From Actinoplanes sichuanensis (GTDB lineage Bacteria > Actinomycetota > Actinomycetes > Mycobacteriales > Micromonosporaceae), in NCBI RefSeq assembly GCF_033097365.1, contig NZ_AP028461.1, forward strand, positions 434,001 through 498,000: a DNA stretch of 64,000 nt, given 5' to 3'. The translations under genes were made by a program, and so were the position numbers. Positions within the stretch are counted from its first letter, which is position 1. Each line of letters opens with the position of its first letter. The notes below the pieces were generated by a model. It saw nothing but the letters and a program-made list of their open reading frames with translations, searched no databases and was not told the DNA's origin. This document shows positions 1 to 8,453 of this stretch, one piece after another.

Positions 1-573
1 GGCTGCACCGAGACCACGCTGATCACGCATGCCGTCGAGCTGTATGGGACCGAGGATCCGGTGCCGATCGGGCGGCCGCTGCCGCACGTGATCGAACGGC
101 TCGATGACGCGGAGCTCCTGATCGGTGGTCCGGCGCTGGCCGACGGCTACCCGGGACATCCATCGGTCACCGCGCAACGGTTCGTGACGATCGGCGGGGA
201 GCGGTTCTTCCGTACCGGAGATCGGGTTCTCACCGCGACCGACGGAGTCCGCACGCATCACGGGCGGGTCGACCGGGAGATCAAGATCCGTGGCATCCGG
301 GTCGACCCGGCCGAGGTGGAGGCCCATCTCACCGGCCATCCGGCGGTGCGGGCGGCGTTCGTCACCGGGGTCACAGTCGCCGGGCGCACCGCACTGACCG
401 CCTTTGTCGTGGCCGGCCGAGGCGAAACCGACCTGCCCGCCCGGATCACCACCCACCTGCGCGGCCTGGTCCCCGCGCATCTGGTTCCCAGTCGTATCCG
501 CGTGGTCGACGAGCTCGCCTACACCGCGAGCGGCAAGGTCGACCGGCGCCTGAGCGAGGAGATGCATCGATGA
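1..573 (+). CDS. Adenylation-domain protein, C-terminal part (5' end outside window)
   Basis: The frame is open from base 1, so only the C-terminal part of this ATP-dependent amino/carboxylic acid activating enzyme is present. NRPS-type core motifs appear in the expected order: GCTETT at the first bases (A5 region), FRTGD near base 205 (A7), GRVDREIKIRG near 265 (A8) and TASGKVDR near 525 (A10), whose lysine contacts the acyl-adenylate in this family. The substrate-pocket residues lie upstream of the window, so specificity cannot be read. The stop codon overlaps the start of the carrier-protein gene (ATGA), which makes that carrier the likely acceptor. It could be a free-standing A domain or the end of a larger NRPS; the absence of a fused carrier domain at its C-terminus favours a free-standing enzyme. 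Confidence 0.85.
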   Translation, partial: GCTETTLITHAVELYGTEDPVPIGRPLPHVIERLDDAELLIGGPALADGYPGHPSVTAQRFVTIGGERFFRTGDRVLTATDGVRTHHGRVDREIKIRGIRVDPAEVEAHLTGHPAVRAAFVTGVTVAGRTALTAFVVAGRGETDLPARITTHLRGLVPAHLVPSRIRVVDELAYTASGKVDRRLSEEMHR

Positions 574-896
574 ACGTCCACCAGGCGACCGCCCTGTTCC
601 GGCGGGTGCTGGAGAACCCGGAGGTCACCGCCGAATCCGACTTCTTCGACGCGGGCGGCGACTCGCTGCTGGCCACCCGGGTGCTCAGCGCCGTCGCCCG
701 CGACCACGGGGTCGAGCTGACCTTCGAGGACTTCCTGCTGGCCCCGACCCCGGCCACGCTGGCCGGCGCGGTTTCGGCCGGCGCCGTCTCCGGTGGTGCG
801 GTTTCGGGCGGCGCGGTTCCGACCGGTGCCGTTTCCGGTGGCGCGGTTTCGGCCGGTGCGGTTTCGGACGGTGCCGTTTCCGGTGGTCCGCGATGA
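570..896 (+). CDS. Stand-alone peptidyl/acyl carrier protein with repetitive tail
   Basis: This 108-residue protein has a carrier-protein fold signature. FFDAGGDSLLATRV contains Ser32, the expected attachment site for 4'-phosphopantetheine. The region from about residue 1 to 65 covers a normal carrier domain. The remaining 40 residues are a run of eight GAVS/GAVP-type pentads encoded by imperfect 15-bp repeats, which is not part of the family. The gene overlaps the adenylation gene before it and the amine oxidase gene after it by four bases each. It probably carries the acyl group activated by the neighbouring adenylating enzyme while other enzymes of the operon act on it. That tethering role is inferred from context. 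Confidence 0.88.
   Translation: MNVHQATALFRRVLENPEVTAESDFFDAGGDSLLATRVLSAVARDHGVELTFEDFLLAPTPATLAGAVSAGAVSGGAVSGGAVPTGAVSGGAVSAGAVSDGAVSGGPR
769..893 (+). repeat. Imperfect 15-bp coding repeats (GAVS pentads) in carrier-protein tail
   Basis: About eight in-frame 15-bp units encode Gly-Ala-Val-Ser/Pro-X pentads at the end of the carrier protein. The units differ mostly at third positions and at the fifth codon. Confidence 0.8.
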
Positions 897-2218
897 GGGT
901 GCTGGTGGTCGGTGCCGGGCTCGGCGGGCTGACCGCGGCCACCGACCTGGACGCCGCCGGGGTCGATGTGGTCGTGCTGGAGGCCCGGGACCGGGTCGGT
1001 GGCCGTACCCACGGCATCGAGGTGGCGTCCGGCACGTGGGCCGACGCGGGTGCCGCCTATCTCGGAGACCGGCACACCGAGCTGCACAAACTGATGGCCG
1101 GTCTGGGACTGTCGGCGACACCCACGGCGATGCGCGGTGGCAGCCGGTTCGCTCTCGGGCACGGGGAGAAGACGCGGGCCGGACGGTTCCCGCCGCTCAA
1201 CGCGGTCGCCCTGGGCGAGATGTTCGATCGGCTCTACGACCTGGTCGACGCGGTGCGCCCGGACGCGCCCTGGCTCACCCCGGACGCCGCCGCACTCGAC
1301 TCCACCACCGCCGCCGCTTGGGCGGCCGCGAACCTGCGCCACCCGGACGCCCGGCTGTTCTTCCCGTTGTTCCTCGGCGAGATGATGGCCGCCGATCCGG
1401 CCGCGATCTCGGTGCTGCACATGGCCCTCTACCTGCGTGCGGGCGGCGGCATCCGATACCTCAACGCGTTCGACGGCGGCGCCCAGCAGGACCGGGTGCT
1501 CGGCGGCGCGCATCAGGTGGCCGAGCGGCTCGCCGGACAGCTCGGTGACCGGGTGTGGCTCGGACATCCGGTCCACGCCGTCGAGCAGGACGGCGGCGGG
1601 GTGTCCGTGCGGTCCGGCGATCGGTGCCTGACCGGCGACGCCGTGATCGTGGCGGTGCCTCCGCTGTTGGCCCAGGCCATCGACTTCCGGCCCGGACTGC
1701 CGGCGCCCCGGGCCACCGCCGCGACCGGGCGGGGCTGCGCGGTGAAGGTGCAACTCGTCTACCCGCGGGCCGCCTGGCACGAGCAGGGTCTGTCCGGCTG
1801 GTCGGTGAGCGCCACCGGCCCGTTGCTGTCGACCGTGGACGACTCACCGCCGGGTGGCGCCGGGGTGCTGACCGGGTTCGTGACCGGCGCCGAGGCGTAC
1901 CGCTTCGCCGGACTGGACCCGGTCGCCCGGGAAGCCGAGGTGCTGTCCCAGGTCGGCGAGCTGTTCCCGCGGCTCGGCCGGCCGGTCGCGGTGCACATCA
2001 CCGACTGGGTGAACGAGCCGTACAGCAAGGGCTGCTACGCGGCCGTGTTCGGGCCCGGCGACTGGACCCGGCTCGGGCCGCACCTGATCGCACCGCACGG
2101 GCGCGTGCACTGGGCCGGCACCGAGACCAGCACCGAGTTCTTCGGGCTGATGGAGGGCGCGATCCGCTCCGGGCACCGGGTGGCCGACGAGGTTCTCTCT
2201 CTTGAAGGGGATAAGTGA
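893..2218 (+). CDS. Flavin-dependent amine oxidase (MAO family)
   Basis: This 441-residue flavoenzyme belongs to the monoamine oxidase superfamily. The N-terminus has the dinucleotide-binding motif GAGLGGLTAA followed by an acidic ribose-binding strand and RVGGRT. The C-terminus has HWAGTETSTEFFGLMEGA, the second FAD-contact motif. KGCYAAVFGPG places a cysteine (Cys381) where mammalian MAO attaches FAD covalently through 8-alpha-S-cysteinyl linkage, so covalent flavin is likely. The family oxidises amines to imines with release of peroxide. Within this operon it may oxidise an amino group of the substrate or of a carrier-bound intermediate, but neither is shown by the sequence. The start overlaps the carrier-protein stop (ATGA). 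Confidence 0.87.
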   Translation: MRVLVVGAGLGGLTAATDLDAAGVDVVVLEARDRVGGRTHGIEVASGTWADAGAAYLGDRHTELHKLMAGLGLSATPTAMRGGSRFALGHGEKTRAGRFPPLNAVALGEMFDRLYDLVDAVRPDAPWLTPDAAALDSTTAAAWAAANLRHPDARLFFPLFLGEMMAADPAAISVLHMALYLRAGGGIRYLNAFDGGAQQDRVLGGAHQVAERLAGQLGDRVWLGHPVHAVEQDGGGVSVRSGDRCLTGDAVIVAVPPLLAQAIDFRPGLPAPRATAATGRGCAVKVQLVYPRAAWHEQGLSGWSVSATGPLLSTVDDSPPGGAGVLTGFVTGAEAYRFAGLDPVAREAEVLSQVGELFPRLGRPVAVHITDWVNEPYSKGCYAAVFGPGDWTRLGPHLIAPHGRVHWAGTETSTEFFGLMEGAIRSGHRVADEVLSLEGDK

Positions 2219-3903
2219 TGTCCGACAGTCCGATCGCTCCGCTCAGCGTCCGCGAACGGTTCATGACCGAACCCGGCCTGGGCGCCGGCAACTTCCTCGA
2301 CCACGCGGTCCGGCTCAACCCGAACCGGGCCGTACCGATGATCTTCACGCACAGTGCCGACCCGCGCGGCCGGGTCACGCTGCGCGGCCACAGCCTGCTC
2401 GATCTGGTGGCGCTGCGCGACAGGTACGCCAAGTGGTACCGGGCCAACGGCGTCCGCCCCGGCGACCCGGTCGGCATCGTGGTCGCCGAGGGCCTGGAAC
2501 CGCTGATCCACTACCTGGCACTGACCGCGCTCGGCGCCATCCCCGCGATGATCAACGACGCGATGCGGCTCGACGTGCTGCTGCGCTACCTGGAGCACGT
2601 GGGCGTGGTCGGGGTGGTCGCCGACGACACCACCCGGATCGCGTCCGCCTACCGGGCCACCCCCGACCGGCGGCCCCGCTTCCTGGCACTGGCCGCCGAG
2701 ATCCAGGCCTTCGACGACGCGGGCGTGGCACTGCCGGACGAGTACCCGTACCGGCACGAGCCCGACGACGTGTGCGCGCTGATCCACTCGTCGGGCACCA
2801 CGGGCACCCCGAAGTCGACGATCCTCGGGCACCGCAGCTTCTGGGACGGCAAACAACCCCGGATGACCAGGTTCCCGGCGGAGCCGTACGACAGACTGAT
2901 GTCGCTGATGCCGCACACGCATGCCGGTGGGCTCAGCTACTTCCTCACCGCGATCCTGCTCGGCCTGCCCACGGTGGTGATGGGCGACTGGCGGCGATCG
3001 GTGGTGGAGCCGGTGATGGAGGTGTTCCAGCCGACCATGCTGGCGTCCTTCCCGCGCACGTTCGTCGAGCTCGCCACCGGTGACCTGCCGGTTCGTGGCG
3101 CGGCGAAGGTGCATTCGTGGTTCAACACCGGCGACTCGGCGCACTACGGGCACATCCGCAGGCTGGTCACGCTGGGGGAGCGGCCGGCCGGTCTGATCGC
3201 GGCCTGGCTGCTACCGCCCGGTCATCAGGCGGGCACGGCGCTGCCCGGGTCGCAGTTCGTCGACGGGCTCGGCTCGTCCGAGATGGGGATGGCGCTGTTC
3301 GGTGGGCTGACCACCCCGGAGACCCCGCGCGACGACAGGTGTGTCGGCAAGGCGCAGGAGGCGGTGATCCGGGCGGCGGTCCTCGACGAGGACGGGGCGG
3401 AGCTCCCCGACGGGACGGTCGGCCTGCTCGGGGTGATCACCCCGTCGCGGACCCCCGGCTATTGGAAGAACCCCCGCCTCACGGCGAGTTTCGAACTCAA
3501 CGGCTTCTGGCTCACCGGCGACGTCGCCCGCCGCGACGGCGACGGCAACTTCTACCACCTCGACCGTACGGTCGACGTCATCGACACCGGCGACGGCCCG
3601 GTCTACAGCCTGCCGCTGGAGGAGGTGCTGATCGCCGACTGCGCCGACCTGGTCCGGGACTGTTCGGTGATCGGCGTACCCGGTCCGGACGGTCACGCGC
3701 AGGTGCCGATCGCCGTCGTGCAGCTGCAGGCGGACGCGGTCCCGGACGGGCTTCTGGAGACCGCCAACAAGGAGCTGTCCGCGGCCGGTCTGGCCACCCT
3801 CGCCGCCGTGGAGGTCGTCGCCGAGTTCCCGCTCGGGCCGACCGGCAAGGTTCTCAAACGGGAACTGCGCACCCGACACGCCACCATGTTCCAGCAGGCA
3901 TGA
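2218..3903 (+). CDS. Stand-alone adenylate-forming ligase (AMP-binding family)
   Basis: This is a full-length (561-residue) class I adenylate-forming enzyme. The phosphate-binding motif SSGTTGTPKS lies near residues 191-200, GSSEMG follows in the middle, LTGDVARRDGDG marks the hinge region, and LGPTGKVLKREL near the end holds the catalytic lysine. The ATG at 2218 is preferred over the GTG at 2215 because the GAAGGGG ribosome-binding site then sits 7 bases upstream. It follows the amine oxidase stop directly and overlaps the next gene by four bases. It is the second adenylating enzyme in the operon. It may activate a different acid, or act as an acyl-CoA ligase. The substrate is unknown. Confidence 0.86.
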   Translation: MSDSPIAPLSVRERFMTEPGLGAGNFLDHAVRLNPNRAVPMIFTHSADPRGRVTLRGHSLLDLVALRDRYAKWYRANGVRPGDPVGIVVAEGLEPLIHYLALTALGAIPAMINDAMRLDVLLRYLEHVGVVGVVADDTTRIASAYRATPDRRPRFLALAAEIQAFDDAGVALPDEYPYRHEPDDVCALIHSSGTTGTPKSTILGHRSFWDGKQPRMTRFPAEPYDRLMSLMPHTHAGGLSYFLTAILLGLPTVVMGDWRRSVVEPVMEVFQPTMLASFPRTFVELATGDLPVRGAAKVHSWFNTGDSAHYGHIRRLVTLGERPAGLIAAWLLPPGHQAGTALPGSQFVDGLGSSEMGMALFGGLTTPETPRDDRCVGKAQEAVIRAAVLDEDGAELPDGTVGLLGVITPSRTPGYWKNPRLTASFELNGFWLTGDVARRDGDGNFYHLDRTVDVIDTGDGPVYSLPLEEVLIADCADLVRDCSVIGVPGPDGHAQVPIAVVQLQADAVPDGLLETANKELSAAGLATLAAVEVVAEFPLGPTGKVLKRELRTRHATMFQQA

Positions 3904-5213
3904 GCGACTACACCTACCCGCGGACCGCGCTGACCGAACCCGACTGGCGTCGCCTGCCCGGCTGGCGGAAGGTCACCCCACAGCAGTGGCGTGACCCCCG
4001 CTGGCAGCGGGTGCACAGCATCCGCGACGCCCGCCGGCTGCACGAAGTCGCCGGAGACCTGCTCGGCGACGACGTCTACGCCGATCTCACCGCCGACCTG
4101 CGCGACAACGCCACCATGTCGACTCTTCTCACCCCGCAGATGCTCAACACCATGGCGGTACGGGACTCGGCGGCGTTCCGTGCCGATCCGGTCCGGCGGT
4201 ACATGCTCCCGCTGGCCGGCGACCGGGATCCGCGGTGGCCGAGTCACCCGTACGCCCAGCGGGACTCCCTGCACGAGGCCGAGATGTGGGTGACCGAGGG
4301 CCTGGTGCACCGCTATCCGACGAAGGTACTGGCCGAGCTGGTCACCACCTGCCCGCAGTACTGCGGCCACTGCACCCGGATGGACCTGGTCGGCCAGTCC
4401 ACCCCGCAGGTGACGAAGGCCAGGTTCGCGCTGCGCTCCGGCAACCGCCAGGAGCTGATGCTCGACTACCTGAAACGCCACCCGTCCGTCCGGGACGTGG
4501 TGGTCTCCGGCGGCGACGTGGCGAACCTGCCGTGGCCCCAACTGGAACATTTCGTCACCCAGCTGCTCGACCTGGACTCGATCCGCGACATCAGGCTGGC
4601 CAGCAAGGCGGTGATCGGCCTGCCCCAGCACTGGTTGCAACCGGAGGTGGTGACCGGGATGACCAGGCTGGCCACCCTGGCCGCCGACCGTGGTGTGAAC
4701 CTGGCCGTACACACCCACGCCAACCACGCCGCGTCGATCACCCCGCTGGTGGCCGAGGCGACCCGGGCGCTGCTGCGAGCCGGCGTCCGCGACGTCCGCA
4801 ACCAGGGCGTCCTGATGGCCGGCGTGAACGACGACCGGGCCTCGTTGCTGGACCTGTGTTTCGCCCTGCACGGCGAGGCCGGCATCACCCCGTACTACTT
4901 CTACATGTGCGACATGATCCCGAACGCCGAACACTGGCGGATCCCACTGCACCGGGCCCAGGCCCTACAGGACGCCATCATGGGCCACCTCCCCGGCTAC
5001 GCCACCCCACGCATCGTCTGCGACGTCCCGTACGTCGGCAAACGCTGGGTCCACCAGCCCACCGCCTACGACCGCGAGCGAGGGATCTCCCACTGGACGA
5101 AGCCCTACACCGACACCGGCGCACGCTACCCCTTCTACGACCCGATCAGCTCCCTACCGCCCGCGGGTCAGACCTGGTGGCGCACGGCGGGTTCGGTCGT
5201 TGAGAGGGAGTGA
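3900..5213 (+). CDS. KamA-family radical SAM 2,3-aminomutase (lysine-type residues)
   Basis: This 437-residue protein matches the lysine 2,3-aminomutase family. The radical SAM cluster motif is Cys151-xxx-Cys155-xx-Cys158, preceded by YPTKVL as in KamA. DVPYVGKRW places Lys381 at the PLP Schiff-base position. Two aspartates, Asp338 (in YMCDM) and Asp375 (in VCDVP), align by eye with the residues that bind the side-chain amino group in clostridial lysine 2,3-aminomutase; glutamate-type enzymes lack this pair. A basic amino acid substrate such as lysine is therefore predicted. The ATG at 3900 is chosen because it overlaps the ligase stop (ATGA) and gives a normal length. In the operon it would supply a beta-amino acid for activation and carrier loading. 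This is an inference. Confidence 0.88.
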   Translation: MSDYTYPRTALTEPDWRRLPGWRKVTPQQWRDPRWQRVHSIRDARRLHEVAGDLLGDDVYADLTADLRDNATMSTLLTPQMLNTMAVRDSAAFRADPVRRYMLPLAGDRDPRWPSHPYAQRDSLHEAEMWVTEGLVHRYPTKVLAELVTTCPQYCGHCTRMDLVGQSTPQVTKARFALRSGNRQELMLDYLKRHPSVRDVVVSGGDVANLPWPQLEHFVTQLLDLDSIRDIRLASKAVIGLPQHWLQPEVVTGMTRLATLAADRGVNLAVHTHANHAASITPLVAEATRALLRAGVRDVRNQGVLMAGVNDDRASLLDLCFALHGEAGITPYYFYMCDMIPNAEHWRIPLHRAQALQDAIMGHLPGYATPRIVCDVPYVGKRWVHQPTAYDRERGISHWTKPYTDTGARYPFYDPISSLPPAGQTWWRTAGSVVERE

Positions 5214-5227
5214 CAGCGCGGCGCACA

Positions 5228-5256
5228 TTTTCGGACGGGATGTCGCATAGTAGGGT
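5228..5256 (+). promoter_or_regulatory. Candidate promoter for a leaderless TRAP transporter transcript
   Basis: A -35-like TTTTCG (5228-5233) and a -10-like TAGGGT (5251-5256) are 17 bases apart. The predicted transcription start falls about 7 bases further on, essentially at the ATG at 5264. This supports that start codon and suggests a leaderless message. Confidence 0.45.
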
Positions 5257-5263
5257 CCGATTC

Positions 5264-7312
5264 ATGGGCGATGATCGATCTTCGGCGGGGAGTGCCAAGG
5301 CCCTGGCCGAGGCTGAGGCCGGGGCGCCCGCCGTGCACTACGACGATGAGGAACGGCCCGCCCGGGTGCTCGGCGGGCGGGTCGGCGGGCTGGTGTCGAC
5401 CGTCGCGTTCGGGGTGGCCCTGCTGGTGCTGTGGCAGGTGTTCCGGCCGTTGGCACAGGGCAGCCAGTACTACCTGATCGTCTTTCTCGCCCTCACCCTT
5501 CCGCTCGTCTTCCTGGCGTACAAATCGGGGTGGGGTAAAGGCCGGGAGACGCCCACCGTCGGTGACGGGGTTCTCGCCGCCGCCGCACTGGTCGTCTGCC
5601 TCTATCCGCTCAATCCGTTCGACGGCGGCTACAACGGGTTCCTGCTGCGGCAGGGCCTTCTCGAACCGGTCGACGTCGTCTTCGGCGCGGTGCTGCTGAT
5701 CCTGCTGATCGAGGCCTGCCGGCGCACCACCGGCTGGGCGCTGCCGGTGGTCTGTCTGCTCTTCCTCGGGTACGCCTACTACGGCGGCCTGCTGCCGCAG
5801 ACCTGGCCGATCGCGCACGCGGGCCTGGACTTCGCGCAGATCGTCGACGCTCTCTACAATTCCGGCAGCGGCTTCTACGGCACTCCGCTCGATGTCGCGG
5901 CCACCTACATCGTGCTGTTCACCATTTACGGCGCGGTTCTCGACCTGTCCGGGGCGAGCCGATTCTTCGTCGACCTTTCGGTCGCCGCCTTCCGGCGGTC
6001 GCGCAGCGCGGCGGGACGCACCGCGGTCGCCGCCGGGTTTCTTCTGGGCACGGTCTCCGGTTCGGGTACGGCCACCGCCGTCAGTGTCGGCGCGGTCACC
6101 TGGCCGATGCTCCGCCGCGCCGGATATCCGCCGGAGCAGGCCGGTGGCATGCTGGCCGCGGCCGGGGTCGGCGCGATCCTGTCCCCACCGACGCTGGGTG
6201 CGGCCGCGTTCATCGTCGCCGAGTACCTGAACGTCTCCTACCTGACCGTTCTCGGCTGGGCGATGATCCCGACGGTCCTCTACTACCTGGGCATCCTGCT
6301 GGCCGTCGAGATCGACGTGCGGCGGTTCGCGGTCCGCGCCGTGGACGCCCCGCAGACCGGCGCATGGCGGCTGCTGACCCGGTTCGGCTACCACTTCTCG
6401 TCGCTGATCGTCATCGTCGTGCTGTTGGCGCTGGGCCAGAGCGCCACCCGTTCGGTGGTGTACGCGACGATCCTGGCCGGTGTGCTGTCCTTTCTGGACC
6501 GGAGTACCCGTCTCACCCCACCCCGGATCTTCGCGGCGCTGGCGGCCGGGGTGCGCGGGGTGCTCCCGGTCGTCGCCGTCTGCGCCGCGGCGGGCGTGAT
6601 CACCGCGACCACCACGAAGACCGGCCTCGGTGCGCAACTCGCGTCGTTGCTGGTCAACGGGGCGAAGGCGATCACCGACGAGCCGGCCGCGGTGCTCGCG
6701 CTGACCGCGGTGCTGGCCGCGTTCGCGCTGGCGCTGCTCGGGCTGGCGGTGCCGGTGACGGCGAGTTTCATCATCGGCTGGGTGATCATCGGGCCGGCGC
6801 TGCTGACGCTCGGGGTGCCGGCGCCCGCCGCGGCCATGTTCGTCTTCTACTACTCGGTGTTGTCCGAGGTCACGCCGCCGACCGCGCTGGCCGCCGTCGG
6901 AGCGAGCGCGATCACCGGCGGCCGGACGATCCCGACCATGTGGCAGGCGCTGAAGTACGCGCTGCCCGCGTTCCTGGCACCGCTCGCGTTCGTCCTCACC
7001 TCGAACGGGGAGCATCTGCTCGCCCGCGGGTCGTTCGTCGGCATCGTGTGGACGACCGTGGTCGCCGGGCTCGCGGTGCTCGGGCTGGCCATCGCCACCG
7101 GCGGATGGGTCCCGGGAGTGGGGCCGGCCGGGCGGGTGAGCCGGGTGGCGGCGGGGCTCTCCGGGCTGCTGCTGCTCTACCTGGAGACGGCCAGCATCAT
7201 CGCCGGCTTGACCACGCTGCTGGTAGCCGTACTCCTCAGTGGTTTTGAAAGAAGACGCCGGCCCGCGGAGGCCGCGCCCGCTCCGGAAAGCCGGACCCAG
7301 ACCCCCCTTTGA
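5264..7312 (+). CDS. TRAP transporter permease, fused small and large membrane subunits
   Basis: This 682-residue, strongly hydrophobic protein looks like the fused DctQ-DctM (4TM/12TM) permease found in TAXI-type TRAP transporters. Membrane segments begin near residue 35. Mid-protein features include FLLGTVSGSGTATAVSVGAVTWPMLRRAGY and ILSPPTLGAAAF, which are characteristic of the DctM/4TM-12TM family. A GTG at 5210 would also be in frame and would overlap the aminomutase gene. The ATG at 5264 is preferred because a promoter-like element lies immediately before it and the extra residues are not hydrophobic or family-like. With the binding lipoprotein downstream it forms a sodium- or proton-driven importer for an unknown organic acid. 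Confidence 0.85.
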   Translation: MGDDRSSAGSAKALAEAEAGAPAVHYDDEERPARVLGGRVGGLVSTVAFGVALLVLWQVFRPLAQGSQYYLIVFLALTLPLVFLAYKSGWGKGRETPTVGDGVLAAAALVVCLYPLNPFDGGYNGFLLRQGLLEPVDVVFGAVLLILLIEACRRTTGWALPVVCLLFLGYAYYGGLLPQTWPIAHAGLDFAQIVDALYNSGSGFYGTPLDVAATYIVLFTIYGAVLDLSGASRFFVDLSVAAFRRSRSAAGRTAVAAGFLLGTVSGSGTATAVSVGAVTWPMLRRAGYPPEQAGGMLAAAGVGAILSPPTLGAAAFIVAEYLNVSYLTVLGWAMIPTVLYYLGILLAVEIDVRRFAVRAVDAPQTGAWRLLTRFGYHFSSLIVIVVLLALGQSATRSVVYATILAGVLSFLDRSTRLTPPRIFAALAAGVRGVLPVVAVCAAAGVITATTTKTGLGAQLASLLVNGAKAITDEPAAVLALTAVLAAFALALLGLAVPVTASFIIGWVIIGPALLTLGVPAPAAAMFVFYYSVLSEVTPPTALAAVGASAITGGRTIPTMWQALKYALPAFLAPLAFVLTSNGEHLLARGSFVGIVWTTVVAGLAVLGLAIATGGWVPGVGPAGRVSRVAAGLSGLLLLYLETASIIAGLTTLLVAVLLSGFERRRRPAEAAPAPESRTQTPL

Positions 7313-7351
7313 AGTTCGCCCCTTGCCGTACCACCCTCCTGAAGGAGAAGC

Positions 7352-8341
7352 ATGAGACGAATAGTGGGAATCGCGCTGGTCAGCACGCTCGCGGCCGCCA
7401 CCGCGGCGTGCGGCGGCCGGCAGGACACCGCCAGCACCGACACCGGCGGCGCCGTCACCTGTGAGGTGGCGCAGGCCACCCGGGTCGGCATCGCCACCGG
7501 TAACGCCATCGGCGTCTACTTCGCCCTCGGCAACGCGCTCGCTGAACAGGTCAACTCGGCCGGGAAGAACGTCCAGGCCACCGCGGCCGAGACGGGCGCG
7601 TCGGTGCAGAACATCCAGCAGCTGGTCGCCGGCACCTACGACGTGGCGTTCTCGTTGGCCGACACCGCCGCCGACGCGGTGAACGGCACCGGCAGTTTCA
7701 CCGCGAAACAGCCGGTGCAGGCGCTCAGCCGGATCCACACCAACTACACGCAGGTGATCGTCCGCAAGGAGGCGGGCATCAAAGACGTCGCCGGGATGAA
7801 GGGTAAGCGGATCTCGACCGGCTCCCCGAAATCCGGCACCGAGGTCATCGCCAACCGGGTGCTGAAGGCGGCCGGCCTCGCCGAGACCGACGTGCAGGCG
7901 CAGAAACTGGACCTGACGAAGACCGTCGACGGGATGAAGGAGGGCACCATCGACGCCCTGTTCTTCTCCGGCGGCCTGCCCACCCCGGGCATCACCGACC
8001 TGCTCACCACCAGTGCCGACAAGGTCGAGTTCCTGGACATCTCGCCGCTGCTGCCGGAGATGCAGAAGATCAACGAGGTCTACCAGGAGGGGGTCATCCC
8101 GGCCGCCGTCTACCAGGCCCCGGCCGACGTGAAGACGATCGTGGTCCCGAACGTGCTGCTCGTCCGGGAGAACCTCGACCCGAACGTGGCGTGCGTGCTG
8201 ACCAAGACGCTCTTCGAACGGAGGACACAACTGGAGCAGGCCAACGCGGCGGCCAAGGAGATCAGCCTCGACACCGCCCGTGACACCAGCCCGGTCACGA
8301 TCCACCGGGGCGCCGCGAAGGCACTCGACGACCTGAAGTAG
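7352..8341 (+). CDS. TAXI-family TRAP transporter solute-binding lipoprotein
   Basis: This 329-residue protein has a lipoprotein signal with the lipobox TAAC (Cys20) and then a TAXI-type binding domain. IGIATGNAIGVYF-like sequence near the mature N-terminus, the NIQQLVAGTYDVAFSLADTAADA segment and KGKRISTGSPKSGTEV are typical of the family. A good ribosome-binding site (GAAGGAGA) precedes the ATG. It lies 39 bases behind the fused permease and is its extracytoplasmic partner. TAXI proteins of known specificity often bind glutamate-like or other small carboxylates, but the ligand here cannot be read from sequence. An intrinsic terminator follows at once, so the two genes form a complete unit. 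Confidence 0.88.
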   Translation: MRRIVGIALVSTLAAATAACGGRQDTASTDTGGAVTCEVAQATRVGIATGNAIGVYFALGNALAEQVNSAGKNVQATAAETGASVQNIQQLVAGTYDVAFSLADTAADAVNGTGSFTAKQPVQALSRIHTNYTQVIVRKEAGIKDVAGMKGKRISTGSPKSGTEVIANRVLKAAGLAETDVQAQKLDLTKTVDGMKEGTIDALFFSGGLPTPGITDLLTTSADKVEFLDISPLLPEMQKINEVYQEGVIPAAVYQAPADVKTIVVPNVLLVRENLDPNVACVLTKTLFERRTQLEQANAAAKEISLDTARDTSPVTIHRGAAKALDDLK

Positions 8342-8350
8342 GAGATCGGA

Positions 8351-8382
8351 AAGGGAGGCCGATCCGGCGGCCTCCCTTTTTT
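8351..8382 (+). terminator. Intrinsic terminator after TRAP operon
   Basis: A perfect 10-bp stem (8351-8360 with 8369-8378) and an 8-base loop are followed by a run of six T residues (8377-8382). This is the clearest rho-independent terminator in the window. Confidence 0.9.
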
Positions 8383-8453
8383 CCTGCCCGGCCGTGCAAC
8401 CCTGCGAGGTGGTCACCTCGTGTTTATGCGGACCGACAGGATGGGGGACCGGC

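Noticed and set aside
446..3153. Long minus-strand frames opposite the carrier, amine oxidase and ligase genes
   Set aside because: The composition is Arg/Gly/Pro-rich with no domain, and the opposite strand encodes well-supported enzymes.
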